Shown: positions 15,989 through 25,308 of the stretch, one piece after another
Layout: the number at the start of each line of letters is the position of its first letter
How positions within the stretch are numbered: position 1 is the first letter of the stretch
NCBI RefSeq assembly: GCF_008245225.1
Contig: NZ_VTAW01000026.1
Location: 1-50,064, forward strand
DNA length: 50,064 bases
DNA from: Natrialba swarupiae
Lineage (GTDB): Archaea; Halobacteriota; Halobacteria; Halobacteriales; Natrialbaceae
Direction of reading: 5' to 3'
Program-made: the position numbers and the translations under genes
Notes under the pieces: generated by a model
The model's database searches: none
Told to the model about the DNA's origin: nothing
What the model saw: only the letters and a program-made list of their open reading frames with translations

Positions 15989-17995
15989 TTAACAGGCTCG
16001 CTCCGGCGACTCCCACTCGGTGCGCTCGAGCAGCTCCGGATTCGCCGGCTCACAAAGCGGTGCGGGGTCGACGATGCTCTCGGATCGCATACCCGAGACC
16101 GTTCCCTCGAGTGCCGAGAGGGCGTCGGTCGCCGGTGCGCGAGCGAGCGTCGGGGTTCCGTCGACGCGGTGGAGGCGCTCGTCGACCGGATCCGTCGGGG
16201 AGTGTGAACGCTCGAGGGTGGAGGCGTCCGTCCCCACCTCTCCGTCGGCATCCGGCGTGCCGATCGCCCCGTGCCAGAAGTTCCCCTCGCCGTCCTCGCT
16301 CCAGACCCGGAGCGTCCCGAGTCGGGCGTTGGCGTGCTCGTAGTTTCCGACGAAGTCGTTCCCGGTTACCTCGTTGGTCGGAAGGATCTGGTTCGCCTGC
16401 ACACCCTCGACGTTGCCCGCGAGGACGTTGCCTTCGTAGATCGAGTTGCCTGCACCGGTCGTCAGGCCGACCGACGTGTCCGTGACGAGGTTGTCGGCGA
16501 CGTACGAGCGCGATCCGGCCATGAGAATTCCCTGTGAGCCGTTTCGAATCTCGTTGCCGACGATAGCGTTGTGTTCGGGAGCGGTCATCACGTCGATCCC
16601 CGTCGAGACCGGATCCTCGATCCGGTTGTCCGCGATCAGCGTACGCGAGGTGTACATCAGGTGAACGCCGATCCGGTTGTTCTCGAGGACGTTGTCCCGG
16701 AAGACGACGCCGTCCGAGCGGTGGAGGTAGATCCCGTCGCGGCCGTCGACGAGCGTCGAGTCCTCGACGACGGCATCCGGCGACCGGATCGTCGTGACGG
16801 CCATGTAACCGTCGCCCCAGTCGTCGCTGCCTTCGACGGTGACGTTCCGGACGACGCTTTCGGGCGCGTCGCGAAGCAAGACGCCGGTCGCCGGCGACTC
16901 GATCGTCACGTTCTCGACCAGCGCGCCCGGGGCCTCGTCGAGTTCGATACCGGCGTCGCTCTGTCCGTACGCCATCTCGAGGACGTCGTCACCGTCCTGT
17001 TCGTCGTCGTCGGGTGATGTCACGTCGCCGACGCCGTCGATTCGCAGGTCAGTGACGGCCGCGCGCTCGGACTCGAGGACGAGGACGGAGCCGTTGCCGT
17101 CGCCGCGGAGAGTCGTGGCGTCGGTGGCGGCTTCGGTTCCGTCGTCGCCGTTACCGTGCCTCTCACCTTGCCCCTGTCCGACGATGGTGATCGGCCGATC
17201 CACCGCGACTTCCTCCGGTACCTCGTGGACGCCCTCGGGGACGACGACCGTCGACTCGGCCGGCGCGGTCTCGACTGCCTCCTCGAGCGTCGCTGCGTCC
17301 TCGCCGACGACGACCTCGACCGGGCGATCCCGCATCGGCGTCGCCCCCGCGACCAGGTCGTCGGCGTGGGCGTGGCGCTGGTCGACGCGGTCCCGGACCA
17401 CGTCAGCGTCGTCGATCTCGAACTCGCGTTCGAGCAGGCCCTCCCAGCCGACGACGGTCCCACCGTGGTCGGCGGCGAACGCGTCTGCGTCCTCGCGATC
17501 GCCGAAGGGGATGGCCGTCTCGCCTGCGGGCGTTCGGGCCTCGCTGTCGACGACGAACACCGCCGATTCGGCGTCGATCCAGTCTGCGGTCTCGCCCTCG
17601 AGGGTCGGATAGCCGTCTTCGGTGAGTCGAACGTCGCCGCCGCTCGCGCCGTAGTCCGTGACGTACACCGTAAGCGGGTAGCCGAACCGTTCCTCGTGGC
17701 CCGGCGCGCCGTGGGCGTCGACGAAGCGTTCGACGCCGCGGTAGCCGACGACGTACTCGTACTGGGAGTAGAACACCTGTGCTTTCGGCACGTCGACCTC
17801 GCTCAGTTCGTCGTCGTCACCCGCGTTCTCGAGAACGACGCCCGTGGTGACGGTGTCGTGAAACGGGACGGGCTCCGTCGTCTCGGCCCCCGAGCCCGCG
17901 TCGACGGCGAAGAGGCCGACGACTCCGACGAGGACGACGACGCCCACGACTCCGAGAACGACCCAAAGCGAACGGCGGCGACGGGAGTCTGCCAT
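15989..17995 (-). CDS. nosD: NosD-family copper/nitrous-oxide-reductase maturation protein, NosL-NosD fusion (copy 1)
   Basis: Exported membrane-anchored protein, 668 aa from ATG 17995 (MADSRRRRSLWVVLG). One N-terminal membrane helix precedes a region with PKAQVFYSQYEYVVGY. Next comes a NosL-like segment (GETAIPFGDREDADAFAADH) at about 180-200, and then a right-handed parallel beta-helix of repeated N/G-rich rungs (about 260-590) typical of NosD. NosD works with NosF/NosY to supply sulfide or copper for the CuZ centre of N2O reductase. This copy stands apart from nosFY, divergent from the NosL lipoprotein at 18142. A second copy lies at 23147-25096. Confidence 0.88.
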   Translation of the reverse strand: MADSRRRRSLWVVLGVVGVVVLVGVVGLFAVDAGSGAETTEPVPFHDTVTTGVVLENAGDDDELSEVDVPKAQVFYSQYEYVVGYRGVERFVDAHGAPGHEERFGYPLTVYVTDYGASGGDVRLTEDGYPTLEGETADWIDAESAVFVVDSEARTPAGETAIPFGDREDADAFAADHGGTVVGWEGLLEREFEIDDADVVRDRVDQRHAHADDLVAGATPMRDRPVEVVVGEDAATLEEAVETAPAESTVVVPEGVHEVPEEVAVDRPITIVGQGQGERHGNGDDGTEAATDATTLRGDGNGSVLVLESERAAVTDLRIDGVGDVTSPDDDEQDGDDVLEMAYGQSDAGIELDEAPGALVENVTIESPATGVLLRDAPESVVRNVTVEGSDDWGDGYMAVTTIRSPDAVVEDSTLVDGRDGIYLHRSDGVVFRDNVLENNRIGVHLMYTSRTLIADNRIEDPVSTGIDVMTAPEHNAIVGNEIRNGSQGILMAGSRSYVADNLVTDTSVGLTTGAGNSIYEGNVLAGNVEGVQANQILPTNEVTGNDFVGNYEHANARLGTLRVWSEDGEGNFWHGAIGTPDADGEVGTDASTLERSHSPTDPVDERLHRVDGTPTLARAPATDALSALEGTVSGMRSESIVDPAPLCEPANPELLERTEWESPERAC

Positions 17996-18111
17996 CGGTA
18001 TCGACGTCTCCATCTGGGTGGACCGACACAATAGGTAGTCTGGTACGACTATCGAACGATCGAGCCCCTCGAGCGTTCGAATTCGTCGCTTCGTGGCGTT
18101 CGACCGTGGTG

Positions 18112-18119
18112 GTTTTACG
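18112..18119 (+). promoter_or_regulatory. Possible TATA box of NosL lipoprotein gene 1
   Basis: GGTTTTAC about 23-30 bp before ATG 18142, in the 146-bp divergent gap between nosD copy 1 and this gene. The element is weak. Confidence 0.35.
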
Positions 18120-18141
18120 CCGGGGGACCCTTGTGTCGGTA

Positions 18142-18756
18142 ATGGCAGACCGAACCCCGTCCGCGCGGTGGCGTCGACGCCGCGTGCTCAGCGCGGTCGG
18201 CGCCGGAACGCTCGTCGGCGTCGCCGGCTGCGTCGGCAGCGACGGCGAAGACGGAGAGGGTGACGTCGTGGACCCCGACGACGGCGGCGAGCCCTCTCCC
18301 TTTCTCGTCGACCACTCCGGCGACGGCCCCAAAACGTTTGCGGGCGAGCACATGTGTGGCGTCTGTTCGATGGCCGTGACCGACTACTCCGATCGAAACG
18401 CACAGCTGGCCCACGAGAACGGCGACGGCATGATGTTCTGTAGCCCCGGCTGTCTGTTCGCGTACGCCGTTGCCCCCGGTCACTTCGATGGCCCCGACAG
18501 CGACATCGCCGGCGTCTGGGTGACCGACTTCGAGACCGGCGAGCTGATCGACGGCTTCGAGGCCTTCTACGCGCTCGAGCACGACGAGATGCGGGTCGAC
18601 GACCCGATGGGCATCGACCCCCGCGTCTACGAGGACGAAGCGGCGGCACTCGAGTACGTCGACCAGTACGACGACCTCGGGGCGGACGACGTCATCACGT
18701 TCGCCGAGGTTGACGAAGACGTGGCGCGGCTCTACCGGAGCGCGAGACTTCCGTAG
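18142..18756 (+). CDS. nosL: NosL-family copper-binding lipoprotein (copy 1)
   Basis: Extracytoplasmic copper chaperone, 204 aa from ATG 18142 (MADRTPSARWRRRRVL). Twin-arginine-like signal and lipobox GVAGC give a lipid anchor. The Cu(I) site is probably in MCGVCSMAV near 72-80, with additional Met and Cys in GMMFCSPGC. NosL delivers copper to apo-NosZ in bacteria. The C-terminal half has the NosL alpha/beta fold (VWVTDFETGELIDGFEAFY). It is divergent from nosD copy 1. The target cuproenzyme is not in the window. Confidence 0.85.
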   Translation: MADRTPSARWRRRRVLSAVGAGTLVGVAGCVGSDGEDGEGDVVDPDDGGEPSPFLVDHSGDGPKTFAGEHMCGVCSMAVTDYSDRNAQLAHENGDGMMFCSPGCLFAYAVAPGHFDGPDSDIAGVWVTDFETGELIDGFEAFYALEHDEMRVDDPMGIDPRVYEDEAAALEYVDQYDDLGADDVITFAEVDEDVARLYRSARLP

Positions 18757-18808
18757 TGAGACGGATCGGGTGTTCGGCCGGCGTCCCGGGAATCCGTTCT
18801 GGGGCGAT

Positions 18809-19681
18809 TTACAGCGGCTGGTAGTACGGCAGCGGCACGTGCGGGAGGGGAACGCCGAGCGTCGCGAGGCCGTGTTGCAGCGGAATGTATCCGAGCAGGA
18901 CGAACGCGACGCCGAGCACCCGATGCAGTTTCATCCTCGTCTCGAGGCTGAGCGACTGGAACACGGTGGCGTACAGAAACATCGCCGGGACGGTCCCGAG
19001 CCCGAGTGCGGCCAGTGCGAGGAGCCCACCCGACGGGGATCCTTGCACGAACGCGTAGAGAAACGCTGGGTACAGCAACGGACAGGGGAGCAAGCCGTGT
19101 ACTGCGCCGAGCCCGGCGATCCGACTATCGCCGACCCAGCTGTCGATTCGCGAGCGAAGGCCGTCGTGAACCCGCTGGAGGAGCGGCTGAACGAGCGGTA
19201 GATCGATCGAGCCACCGACGACACCCCGTCCGGCGAGGTAGTGAAGCCCCATCGCGACGATGAGGGCACCGACGACGATGCCGGCGATCGCGTGAACGTC
19301 GGTCGCGACGGCCGTCACCGCCTGCGGGGAGACGAAGACCAGCGACCCCGCGAGGCCGAACAGCCCGCCGATGAGTGCGTAGCTGACCGTCCGACCGAGG
19401 TTGAACAGCGCGTGCTGTTTGACCATGCCCACCGTCAGTTCGGTGCGAGCCGATGGTCCGTCGTTCTGGGCACGCAACCGATCCGAGTACGCCGTCACCA
19501 GCGGACCACACATTCCCAGACAGTGTGCGCCACCCAGAAGTCCGATCAGTGCGAAGACGACGAGACTGACCGGTTCGATCGCCGTCGGATCGAGCGCCGG
19601 ATCGTAACACTGCTGGAGGACGACCTGCGAGATCCGCGGTGAAGACGACGCCAGTTCGAACGCGAGACCGAACCCCACCAT
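18809..19681 (-). CDS. TauE/SafE (DsbD-like) membrane protein, probable metal/redox partner of SCO1
   Basis: Integral membrane protein, 290 aa, with about six helices. The motif GGAHCLGMCGPLVTAYSD near residues 50-67 has two Cys in or next to a membrane helix, and a further Cys sits in HGLLPCPLLYPAF. This is the family annotated as sulfite exporter TauE/SafE or DsbD-like, whose HCxGMCG members accompany copper and cytochrome-oxidase assembly genes. It follows SCO1 by 3 bp on the same strand. A copper or thiol transport role is inferred from context. Confidence 0.8.
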   Translation of the reverse strand: MVGFGLAFELASSSPRISQVVLQQCYDPALDPTAIEPVSLVVFALIGLLGGAHCLGMCGPLVTAYSDRLRAQNDGPSARTELTVGMVKQHALFNLGRTVSYALIGGLFGLAGSLVFVSPQAVTAVATDVHAIAGIVVGALIVAMGLHYLAGRGVVGGSIDLPLVQPLLQRVHDGLRSRIDSWVGDSRIAGLGAVHGLLPCPLLYPAFLYAFVQGSPSGGLLALAALGLGTVPAMFLYATVFQSLSLETRMKLHRVLGVAFVLLGYIPLQHGLATLGVPLPHVPLPYYQPL

Positions 19682-19684
19682 CGG

Positions 19685-20356
19685 TCACTCGAGACCGTCG
19701 AGCACGCCCTCGAGGTCGTCTGCGATCTGTACCGGGTCGGGGTCTTCTCCCCGGTAGGCCCGTTCGACGTAGCCGTCGGGATTGACGAGGAACGTGACCG
19801 TGATGTGTATGAAATCGTACTCGTCGCCGAGCTCCTCGCGCTCGAACGGAATGCCGAGATCCTCGTAGACGACGGCCGTGGCCGTCTCGTCGTCCTCGGG
19901 ACGGAGGTAGTGCCAGTTGTCCGCCTCGTAGTCGATGTCGAGCATGTCGGCGTGCTCTCGAAGCGCGTCGGCGGTGTCTCGTTCGGGATCGAACGTCACC
20001 GCGAGGATCCGGGTCTCGTCCTCGAATCCACGGTCGGCGGCAATCGACTGAACCCTGGATATCGAGTTCATCAGCGGGATACACTCCGCTGGACAGGACG
20101 CGAAGAAGGCGGTCACGACGAGTGCGTCGTCGAGAGCGTCCACGTCGACGGACGTCTCGGCGATCGGATCCTCGAGTTCGAACGTCGGTAACGGCTCGCC
20201 GTAGGTCGGATACGAGGTGTCTCCATGAACGCCCTCTTCCGGTGGCTCGAGAACGGCGTGGTCAGCCGAATCGTCGTCTAACAGACCGGTCAGACAGCCG
20301 GCGGTAGCCGTCAGACCGGCCGTCGCTCCGAGGCTCAACGCGCGGCGGCGGTGCAT
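19685..20356 (-). CDS. SCO1/SenC/PrrC copper metallochaperone
   Basis: Thioredoxin-fold copper chaperone and thiol reductant, 223 aa from ATG 20356 (MHRRRALSLGATAG). The long frame reaching 21082 is antisense to the NosL gene and is rejected. A signal with lipobox TAGC anchors it outside the membrane. The Cu ligands are CPAEC near 104-108 and the distal His in DFIHITVTFLV near 186. It is operonic with the TauE/SafE-like gene and divergent from NosL copy 2 at 20504. SCO proteins load the CuA centre of oxidases or NosZ. Confidence 0.9.
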   Translation of the reverse strand: MHRRRALSLGATAGLTATAGCLTGLLDDDSADHAVLEPPEEGVHGDTSYPTYGEPLPTFELEDPIAETSVDVDALDDALVVTAFFASCPAECIPLMNSISRVQSIAADRGFEDETRILAVTFDPERDTADALREHADMLDIDYEADNWHYLRPEDDETATAVVYEDLGIPFEREELGDEYDFIHITVTFLVNPDGYVERAYRGEDPDPVQIADDLEGVLDGLE

Positions 20357-20503
20357 TAGAAGTACCTTGCCATCGGATCGGCAAGTAGCGTCTGGTGTGT
20401 CTGTCGAAAACGGGCCGTGAAATCCACCGATCCGACGGATGGAACTGCTCCGATTCGGAGCGTGTACCAGACGGAACTTATCCGTCGAGAGCGTAGGGCC
20501 GAT

Positions 20504-21124
20504 ATGGACGAGCAGACACATACGGAAAGTCGGGGCGGAATCGTCGCCGGTGCCGGAGAGACCCTCACTCGTCGCACGGTGCTCGTCGGTGCGGCCGGCG
20601 TCGGCGTCGCCGCGCTCGCCGGTTGTCTCGGCGAGGACGACGAGGACGCACCCGATCCGATCACGATCGACGCCGATCAGGCCTGCGATCAGTGTACGAT
20701 GCAGATCGGGCAACATCCCGGCCCGGTCGGACAGACCCACTACGACGATCCCGACGACGTCGTCGGCGAAGATCGACCGGCCCAGTTCTGTAGTTCGACC
20801 TGCACCTACAGCCACACGTTCGAACAGGAAAACGCCGGTCACGACCCGACTGCGACGTACCTGACCGATTACTCGATCGTCGACTACGACATCGAACTCG
20901 ACGACGACATCGAAGAGATCAGCAGCCACCTCGAGGCAGACGCGTTCGCGGGCGTCGAGGGCCTCACGCTGGTCGTCGATAGCGATGTCCAGGGAGCCAT
21001 GGGACCGTCGATGATCGGGTTCGGCGACGCCGACGAGGCCGAGGAGTTCCAGACCGAGTACGGCGGCGACCTGTACGAACACGAGGACGTGACCTCCGAA
21101 CTGGTCATGTCCCTGATGGGCTGA
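20504..21124 (+). CDS. nosL: NosL-family copper-binding lipoprotein (copy 2)
   Basis: Second NosL-like lipoprotein, 206 aa from ATG 20504 (MDEQTHTESRGG). Tat motif TRRTVLVGAAG and lipobox ALAGC are present. Copper motifs are ACDQCTMQIG near 63-72 and FCSSTCTYSH near 99-108. A NosL-type C-terminal domain follows (GPSMIGFGDADEAEEFQTEY). Copies 1 and 2 differ enough to be old paralogs, so they may serve different cuproenzymes. It diverges from SCO1 over 147 bp. Confidence 0.85.
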   Translation: MDEQTHTESRGGIVAGAGETLTRRTVLVGAAGVGVAALAGCLGEDDEDAPDPITIDADQACDQCTMQIGQHPGPVGQTHYDDPDDVVGEDRPAQFCSSTCTYSHTFEQENAGHDPTATYLTDYSIVDYDIELDDDIEEISSHLEADAFAGVEGLTLVVDSDVQGAMGPSMIGFGDADEAEEFQTEYGGDLYEHEDVTSELVMSLMG

Positions 21125-21282
21125 GTTTCGGTCGGTATCGCACCGTCTCGACGTGGTAGTTTCCTACGTATCTACAGCGGCCGGTCGTCAGTCGCGGCCG
21201 CCCGGATCTGACTCGAGGGTGAGCCGTCTACCAGTCGACTACCGCCGGACAACTGGTCGACAACCGCCCGACGCCTGGCCGG

Positions 21283-22176
21283 CTATCGCCGAACGCCCCA
21301 GATCGCGACCGCGAGCGAACCGACCGTCCACGCGGCCAGCCCGGCGAGACTCGCAAGCGGCGACGCCACCTGCGGCCCCGTTCCCGTCGCGACGACGACC
21401 GTCGTCTCGAGGACGAGCCCGCGATAGGCGCTCAGCGGGCTGATCGCCAGCGAGTACAGCAGGTCGGCGTCGCCGAGTATGCCCTCGGCGAGTCCGTAGA
21501 CGATGGCGAGATCGAACCCGACGAGCAACGCGACGAGGGCGACGACGGAGAGCCCCAGTGCGCTGCGAGTAGCGCTAACCAGCGACGAAATCGCGATCGC
21601 GACGGCGAGGACGACCAGTCCGAACAGCACCGTCAGGACGAGAAACCGGGCGAACAGCACCGGCGAGTCGGCACCGGCGTGTGTCGCGTAGATCGCGACG
21701 GTGTCGTCGCCCGTGAGGGCGATCGCGACCGCAGCCACCGCAAGTGGAAGCGCGATTGCGGCTGCAAGTCCCACGGCTCGGCCCGCGTAGACGCCGAGAA
21801 CGATCTCCCGGGGCGAGACGGGATACGTCTCGAGGACGTCGAGTTCCCCTCGCTGCTCGTCGGCGAGGATCGCCCGGTAGCCGAAGGCGACGGCGACGAT
21901 CGGCACGAGCAACTCGAGCGGCGTCAGCAGGTCGACCGCCGTCGGGAGATAGCCCGCAGTGTAGCCGCCGCCGATCCAGGTGATCCCGAGGACGACCGCC
22001 GCGAGTGCCGCCGCCAGCAGGTAGAACGTTCGCGTCCGGCTTACGGTGCGGAGTTCGCGGCCGACGATCGTCCACAGGAGGTGTGCGGTCCCAGGCGTTC
22101 GTGCCTGCATCGGTGCCTCGACCTCGCCGCCGGTATCGGCACCAGCATCGGACTCGAGATTAGCCTGATCGGTCAT
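21283..22176 (-). CDS. nosY: NosY-type ABC transporter permease
   Basis: Integral membrane subunit, 297 aa, with about six helices and no substrate-binding domain. It begins with an acidic N-terminus and then LLWTIVGRELRTVSRTRTFY, typical of NosY/ABC-2 permeases. FGYRAILADEQRGELDVLETYPVS (about 100-123) is the cytoplasmic coupling segment. Its ATG overlaps the NosF stop (ATGA, 22173-22176). With NosF and NosD it forms the NosDFY complex that supplies sulfur or remodels NosD. Confidence 0.88.
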   Translation of the reverse strand: MTDQANLESDAGADTGGEVEAPMQARTPGTAHLLWTIVGRELRTVSRTRTFYLLAAALAAVVLGITWIGGGYTAGYLPTAVDLLTPLELLVPIVAVAFGYRAILADEQRGELDVLETYPVSPREIVLGVYAGRAVGLAAAIALPLAVAAVAIALTGDDTVAIYATHAGADSPVLFARFLVLTVLFGLVVLAVAIAISSLVSATRSALGLSVVALVALLVGFDLAIVYGLAEGILGDADLLYSLAISPLSAYRGLVLETTVVVATGTGPQVASPLASLAGLAAWTVGSLAVAIWGVRR

Positions 22177-23150
22177 TCGTCGGTCACCCCCTGTACCCGG
22201 ACGGTGCCCGCGTCGGCCGCGACCGACTCCTCGTAGACCGCCCGCAACGAGTCGACCTCGAGCGTCGCCCGCATTGTGGCTGGCGGCCCCTGGCGGACGA
22301 TCCGCCCCTCGTCGAGCACCGCGACCTCGTCGGCGGTGCGATCGACCAGCGCCAGATCGTGGGAACTCAACAGAACGGCCGTCCCCTCGGCGGCCAGTTC
22401 GGACGCGATCTCGAAGACGTGCCTGCTCATCCCGGGGTCGAGGCCGCTTGCGGGTTCGTCGAGGACGACCACCGGCGGATCGCCGATCGTCGCCTGGGCG
22501 ATCCCCACCAGTCGGGTCATCCCGCCCGACAGCGCCTCGACGGGACGGTCGGCAGCGTCGGCGAGGCCAACGGTCTCGAGTCGATCCACGGCGTCAGTTT
22601 CGGCCTCGTCCGCGCCGACCAGCGACGAGTAAAAGCGCAGCGTCTCGAGCACGGTGAACCCGGGTCGGAACGCGGGCTGTTGTGGGAGGTAGCCGATTCG
22701 GCGGGCGGCCGCGTCGCCGCGGTAGATAACCGAGCCCGCGGTCGGCTCGAGCAGGCCGGCGAGCACCCGAAGCAGGGTCGTCTTCCCGGAACCGTTCGGG
22801 CCGATCAGCGCCGTGACGGCCCCGGCGTCGACGGTCGTCGAGACGTTCTCGAGGACCGAGACCGTTCCGTAGGCGTGATCGATGTCGTCGGCCTCGAGGA
22901 CGGCCGGTCGATCCGACACGTCGTCCGACTGCGTCGTCTCGGCGTCGCTCGATTTCGATTCCGCGTCCGTACTCGGTGTGGTGGGTGTGTTCGTGCTCAT
23001 ATTCGGATTCGCGCTCGGGTTTCGATCCGGGGCCGACTCCGCCCCCAGTTGCGTCTCCGTCTCCGTCTCCGTCTCCGTCTCCGTCTCCGTCGTCTCGGTT
23101 TCCGTGGCCGGTCGGTCCGTTCCGTCTGAACTCGGCGTATCCTCGCTCAT
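22173..23150 (-). CDS. nosF: NosF-type ABC transporter ATPase
   Basis: ATP-binding subunit, 325 aa. The first 90 residues are a low-complexity acidic tail with six Glu-Thr repeats encoded by a hexanucleotide array (23053-23088). The ATPase domain starts at VLEADDIDHAYGTVSVL. Walker A GPNGSGKTT, signature LSGGMTRLVGIAQA, Walker B VVVLDEPASGLDP and switch His in LLSSHDLAL are intact. An internal ATG about 50 codons in could be an alternative start. The first ATG overlaps the nosD copy 2 stop (ATGA), which favours the long form. Confidence 0.88.
   Translation of the reverse strand: MSEDTPSSDGTDRPATETETTETETETETETETQLGAESAPDRNPSANPNMSTNTPTTPSTDAESKSSDAETTQSDDVSDRPAVLEADDIDHAYGTVSVLENVSTTVDAGAVTALIGPNGSGKTTLLRVLAGLLEPTAGSVIYRGDAAARRIGYLPQQPAFRPGFTVLETLRFYSSLVGADEAETDAVDRLETVGLADAADRPVEALSGGMTRLVGIAQATIGDPPVVVLDEPASGLDPGMSRHVFEIASELAAEGTAVLLSSHDLALVDRTADEVAVLDEGRIVRQGPPATMRATLEVDSLRAVYEESVAADAGTVRVQGVTDE
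23053..23088. repeat. Hexanucleotide microsatellite (GTCTCC)6 inside nosF
   Basis: Six perfect tandem copies of GTCTCC (GGAGAC on the coding strand). They encode alternating Glu-Thr in the N-terminal tail. Length change by whole units would keep the reading frame. Confidence 0.9.
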
Positions 23151-25096
23151 GGCGAATCGTGGAGCGTCGTCGCCCGGTCACAGGACCACGCTCGATCCTC
23201 CCACTCGGTTCCCTCGAGTAAGTCCGGGTTGTTCGGTTCGCAGGTCGGTGCCAGGTCGACGATGCTGCCGGTTCGCATCCCGGGAACCGTGCCCTGAAGT
23301 CCGGACAGGGCCTCGAGTCCCGGCGCGCGTGACAGCGTCGGCGTGCCGTCGACGCGGTGGAGTCGCTGGTCGACGGGGGCCGTCGGCGAGTAGGCTCGAT
23401 CGACGGTCCCGCCGGGACCGCGCTCGCCGGCGAGACTCGTCACACCTTGCCAGTAGTTCCCCGTGCCGTCGCTCCAGATTCGGAGCGGGCCGGTGCCGGC
23501 TTCAGCGTGAACATCGTTGTCGACGAAATCGTTTCCGACGACCTGGTTCGTGGGCAACATCGCCCGCGTCTGGGCCCCGATTTCGTTGTCGGCGATGACG
23601 TTTCGCTCGTAGAGTGTGTCAGTCGCGTCGACGCGCAGTCCGACCTGGCTGTCAGCGAGAACGTTCCCCGCGACGTACGAGGAACTCCCGCTGGGGAACA
23701 GCGCAAAGTCGTCGGCGTTGCGAATCTCGTTGTCGACGACGGCGTTTCGCTCGGGACCGGTCATGATGTAGATCCCCGTATTCGATTGGTTCGACAGCTG
23801 ATTGTCCGCAAGGAGCGAATCCGACGTGTGCATCAGGTGAATTCCCAGCCGGTTCCCCTCGATGCGGTTGTCCCTGACGACGGAGTCGTGAGAGCGGTGG
23901 GTGTAGATGGCGTCCTGTCCGTCGTACACCGTCGACTGCTCGACGACGAGCGGTGAACGAAACGAGAGGATCCCCGCGTGACCATCCTCCGGGCTCTCCG
24001 GACTGGAGACGGTCACGTTTCGGACGACCGAGTCGCCGCTTCGCCGAAGGATGATTCCGCTGGCCGAGGAGTCGACCGTGACGTCTTCGACCAGCGATCC
24101 GGGAGCGGTGTGCAAGCCGATACCGGCGTCACCACCCGCGTAGTTCCCCTCGAACGTCTCGTCCCACTCGTCGCCCGCCTCGTCGTCGCCGGGAAGGTCG
24201 CCCGTTCCGAGTCGTTCGGAGCCGGAGCCGACGATCTCGAGGCCGACGATTGCGGTCCCCTCGGCGGTCGACGTAATCACCGTTCCGTTCCCGCCGCCAT
24301 CGATCGTCACGTTGCCCTCACCGACGAGGGTGAGCGGGCGATCGATCTCGAGGCGTTCCTCGTACGTTCCGTCGGGGACGAGGACTGTCGTGTTCGCCGG
24401 CGCCTCGTCGATTGCCGCCTGAACGGTGTCGGTGTCCTCGCCAACGACGGTCGAGGTCGGGCGATCCCGGAGGACGGCGGCGTCCTCGACTCGCTGGTCC
24501 GCGTCGCGGTGTTGATCGTCGACGCGATCGCGAACCGCCGTCGCCTCGTCGGCCCCGAACTCGGCCTCGAGGAGGGCCTCCCACGTCAACACGGTGCCGT
24601 CGTGGTTGTCGGCGAACGCTTCGGCGTCATCGCGCTCGGAGAACGGGACGACGGTCTCGCCGCCGGGTGCGACGGCATCGCTCCCGTAGACGTACCAGGC
24701 GTCCTCGGCGTCGTGCCAGGCCGGCTGGCGGTCGACCGTCGGCTGCCCCGCCTCGTCGAGTTCGATATCGGTCGACGAGTAATCGCTGACATAGACCGTC
24801 AGTGGATAGCCAAAACGTTGGGTGTGTCCCGGCGACCGCTGGGCCTCGACGAAAGTCTCGACGCCGTAGTAGCCGACGACGTACTCGTACTGGGAGTAAA
24901 ACACCTGGGCCTTCGGAAGTTCGACCTCCTGCTCGAGGGCGCGCTCGTCTGCCAGGGCAAGTCCCATCGAGACGGTGTCGTCGAAGATGGCGGGCTCGGG
25001 ATCGGTGGATTCGACATCGACCACGAACAGCCCAACCGCGACCGCTGCGACGACGAGGACGGCGCTCACGACGACGAGAGACAACGAACGCTTCAC
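23147..25096 (-). CDS. nosD: NosL-NosD fusion maturation protein (copy 2), first gene of nosDFY operon
   Basis: 649 aa, GTG start at 25096 (reads KRSLSLVVVSAVLVVAAVAV after the start). A single N-terminal membrane helix is followed by PKAQVFYSQYEYVVGYYGVE and a NosL-like motif ETVVPFSERDDAEAFADNHD at about 170-190. A beta-helix of repeated rungs (about 230-560) follows, and it ends with Cys-containing TCEPNNPDLL and WSCDRA. Its stop overlaps nosF (ATGA). It is paralogous to 15989-17995 over the whole length. The TATA box at 25119-25127 suggests leaderless transcription. Confidence 0.88.
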   Translation of the reverse strand: MKRSLSLVVVSAVLVVAAVAVGLFVVDVESTDPEPAIFDDTVSMGLALADERALEQEVELPKAQVFYSQYEYVVGYYGVETFVEAQRSPGHTQRFGYPLTVYVSDYSSTDIELDEAGQPTVDRQPAWHDAEDAWYVYGSDAVAPGGETVVPFSERDDAEAFADNHDGTVLTWEALLEAEFGADEATAVRDRVDDQHRDADQRVEDAAVLRDRPTSTVVGEDTDTVQAAIDEAPANTTVLVPDGTYEERLEIDRPLTLVGEGNVTIDGGGNGTVITSTAEGTAIVGLEIVGSGSERLGTGDLPGDDEAGDEWDETFEGNYAGGDAGIGLHTAPGSLVEDVTVDSSASGIILRRSGDSVVRNVTVSSPESPEDGHAGILSFRSPLVVEQSTVYDGQDAIYTHRSHDSVVRDNRIEGNRLGIHLMHTSDSLLADNQLSNQSNTGIYIMTGPERNAVVDNEIRNADDFALFPSGSSSYVAGNVLADSQVGLRVDATDTLYERNVIADNEIGAQTRAMLPTNQVVGNDFVDNDVHAEAGTGPLRIWSDGTGNYWQGVTSLAGERGPGGTVDRAYSPTAPVDQRLHRVDGTPTLSRAPGLEALSGLQGTVPGMRTGSIVDLAPTCEPNNPDLLEGTEWEDRAWSCDRATTLHDSP

Positions 25097-25118
25097 AGCG
25101 ATTGTAGAACGGGAAACT

Positions 25119-25127
25119 ACGTATAAC
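25119..25127 (-). promoter_or_regulatory. TATA box of nosDFY operon
   Basis: On the minus strand GTTATACGT lies 23-31 bp before the GTG start at 25096, as expected for a leaderless mRNA. Confidence 0.6.
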
Positions 25128-25308
25128 GTTTGGTTCAGCCATCGAACGTCGGTGAGCGGTGCTTACGACCTGGTTTTCGACGTGAAACGGTCGAGACGCT
25201 CGAAGCGGCGCTCACCCCACCCCGGATCAGGCGGACCGTTGTCGTCCGATACCGATGATCGCTCGGACGGGGTTTGCGATCACCGGCCAAACGATCCAAC
25301 GATCCCTC

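Noticed and set aside
20357-21082. N-terminal extension of SCO1 to 465 aa
   Set aside because: The extension is antisense to the NosL lipoprotein at 20504-21124; the signal peptide with lipobox begins at ATG 20356.
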